The position numbers were made by a program, and so were the translations under genes. Shown piece by piece: positions 6,771 through 7,523 of a stretch of 7,523 bases of DNA (positions are counted from its first letter, which is position 1; each line of letters opens with the position of its first letter). Source of the DNA: an uncultured Hungatella sp. (GTDB taxonomy: Bacteria > Bacillota > Clostridia > Lachnospirales > Lachnospiraceae); contig CAJUEJ010000010.1 in assembly GCA_910585435.1 (NCBI GenBank), positions 147,683 through 155,205 of the forward strand, written 5' to 3'. The notes under the pieces are model-generated. The model ran no database searches. It was not told the DNA's origin and saw nothing but the letters and a program-made list of their open reading frames with translations.

Positions 6771-7454
6771 ATGAGGAGATACAAAAAGAATATATCTGTG
6801 ATCGTTCCGGTTTATAATAACAAACAATACATATGCGGTTGTGTAAAATCTGTTTTAAAGCAAACCTGCACGGACTTTGAATTGATTTTGATTGATGATG
6901 GGTCTGATGACGGCAGTAAAGAAAAATGTGAAAAGCTGCGCAGAAAAGATGAGCGGATAATATGCATGTATCAGAAACACAGAGGGGTTTCGGCGGCACG
7001 AAATGCGGGCATAGACATAGCGAAAGGAAAGTATTTGTTTTTTCTGGACAGTGACGATATTATACACCCTCAGCTGCTGGAGGCACTTTATAACTTACAG
7101 GAAAAAAACCATACGGTTATAGCGACTGTGGGACTGTATAGTGCAGGAGAAGGAAAGTTTCAGAAACCCAGAAGCTGGAAGACAGAAAAAAAGTATATGA
7201 AAAAAAGCGTTTATCTTAGTAATGAGAATGCGATAACACCTTTATATTTTACACATTCTAAAATAAGGCTTGACGCAATAGGAGGAAAATTGATTCTTCG
7301 TGACGCGGTAAAGTCTGTCAGATTTGACGAGAAGCTGACACGTGGTGAGGATACACAGTTTCTTTACAGGCTGGTGTCTCAAGGAGCTGATGTTACGGTA
7401 CTTTTAAAGAAATGGTATTACTATAGAAAAAAAAAAAAAACCGCAGCTGTATAG
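6771..7454 (+). CDS. Family 2 glycosyltransferase, frame cut short after an A14 tract
   Basis: As written, the gene encodes 227 residues starting at ATG 6771, with AGGGAG six bases upstream. The GT-A core is complete: SVIVPVYNNKQYI at residues 9-21, LIDDGSDDGS at 40-49, GVSAARNAG at 72-80, FLDSDD at 91-96 for nucleotide and metal binding, and the catalytic-type RGEDTQFLYRL at 191-201. Relatives usually run to about 300 residues or more, so a C-terminal part seems to be missing. The frame meets 14 consecutive A at 7427-7440, reads four Lys codons, then TAAV and the stop TAG at 7452. Both other frames stay open from there to the window end. This may be a phase-variable switch, transcriptional slippage, an assembly or sequencing error in a homopolymer, or a true short protein. 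The catalytic domain would probably still fold if the stop is real. It is the second GT2 of the operon; the donor and acceptor are unknown. Confidence 0.85.
   Translation: MRRYKKNISVIVPVYNNKQYICGCVKSVLKQTCTDFELILIDDGSDDGSKEKCEKLRRKDERIICMYQKHRGVSAARNAGIDIAKGKYLFFLDSDDIIHPQLLEALYNLQEKNHTVIATVGLYSAGEGKFQKPRSWKTEKKYMKKSVYLSNENAITPLYFTHSKIRLDAIGGKLILRDAVKSVRFDEKLTRGEDTQFLYRLVSQGADVTVLLKKWYYYRKKKKTAAV
7427..7440 (+). repeat. Homopolymer tract of 14 A inside a glycosyltransferase gene
   Basis: Fourteen uninterrupted A residues, preceded by TATAG and followed by CCGCAG, lie 12 bases before the stop codon of the second GT2 (run end 7440, stop at 7452). It is by far the longest homopolymer in the window; the next longest is T8 at 2081-2088. 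Runs of this length slip easily during replication, transcription and sequencing. Losing one A, or gaining two, would move translation into the frame that begins CCG CAG CTG at 7441. Confidence 0.95.
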
Positions 7455-7523
7455 CATATTCAAAAGAGATATGTGCAGGCAAATACAAGATGCAGAGGGA
7501 AATCTGCGATTGTGCAATAAAAA
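7455..7523 (+). other. Probable out-of-frame continuation of the second GT2 to the contig edge
   Basis: After the stop codon there is no terminator hairpin and no new start with a ribosome site. Two frames are open from the A14 tract to the last base. The frame beginning at 7441 reads PQLYSIFKRDMCRQIQDAEG and further; it has a helical, amphipathic look like the C-termini of GT2 proteins. The frame beginning at 7442 reads RSCIAYSKEICAGKY and further. I lean slightly to the first, but third-base composition does not separate them. Confidence 0.5.

Noticed and set aside
7427..7523. Programmed ribosomal frameshift at the A run.
   Set aside because: Slippery A heptamers exist within the run, but I see no stable downstream stem or pseudoknot in the sequence up to the window end. 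Slippage by polymerase or a length error is simpler.

Overview
The window looks like the edge of a short-read assembly contig from a Gram-positive anaerobe of the class Clostridia, most likely a gut Lachnospiraceae relative. The grounds are moderately AT-rich DNA, heavy use of AGA/AGG and ATA codons, strong GGAGG/GGGG-type ribosome binding sites, and protein families typical of that group. The genus cannot be fixed from the sequence. The first 29 bases are not biological: they match the 3' end of the Illumina TruSeq read-2 adapter. Genomic sequence therefore begins at position 30, inside a gene.

All genes lie on the plus strand in a single tight run, with gaps of 15-23 nt or a small overlap. 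No terminator or promoter is visible, so the window is an internal slice of one operon for a cell-surface glycan. In order: (1) the 3' part of a polytopic membrane protein with a C-terminal extracytoplasmic-looking domain, resembling GT-C type glycosyltransferases (30-1850, 5' truncated); (2) a polysaccharide pyruvyl transferase family protein (1843-2955); (3) an iron-sulfur protein of the coenzyme F420 hydrogenase beta-subunit family with two complete 4Fe-4S ferredoxin motifs (2979-4070); (4) an ABC half-transporter with fused membrane and ATPase domains, of the PglK/flippase or exporter kind (4091-5797); (5) a family 2 glycosyltransferase (5813-6754); (6) a second family 2 glycosyltransferase (6771-7454), whose reading frame ends just after a run of 14 A.

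A plausible joint role, inferred rather than shown: the cytoplasmic GT2 enzymes build a lipid-linked oligosaccharide, the pyruvyl transferase and the Fe-S protein modify it, the ABC protein flips or exports it, and the polytopic GT-C-like protein acts on it or adds sugars at the outer face. The points most worth following up are the A14 tract that breaks (or switches) the last glycosyltransferase, and the pairing of a pyruvyl transferase-like enzyme with a redox Fe-S protein whose chemistry in glycan clusters is unexplained. I saw no RNA gene, CRISPR array, insertion sequence or attachment site. No stretch over 300 bases lacks a gene.
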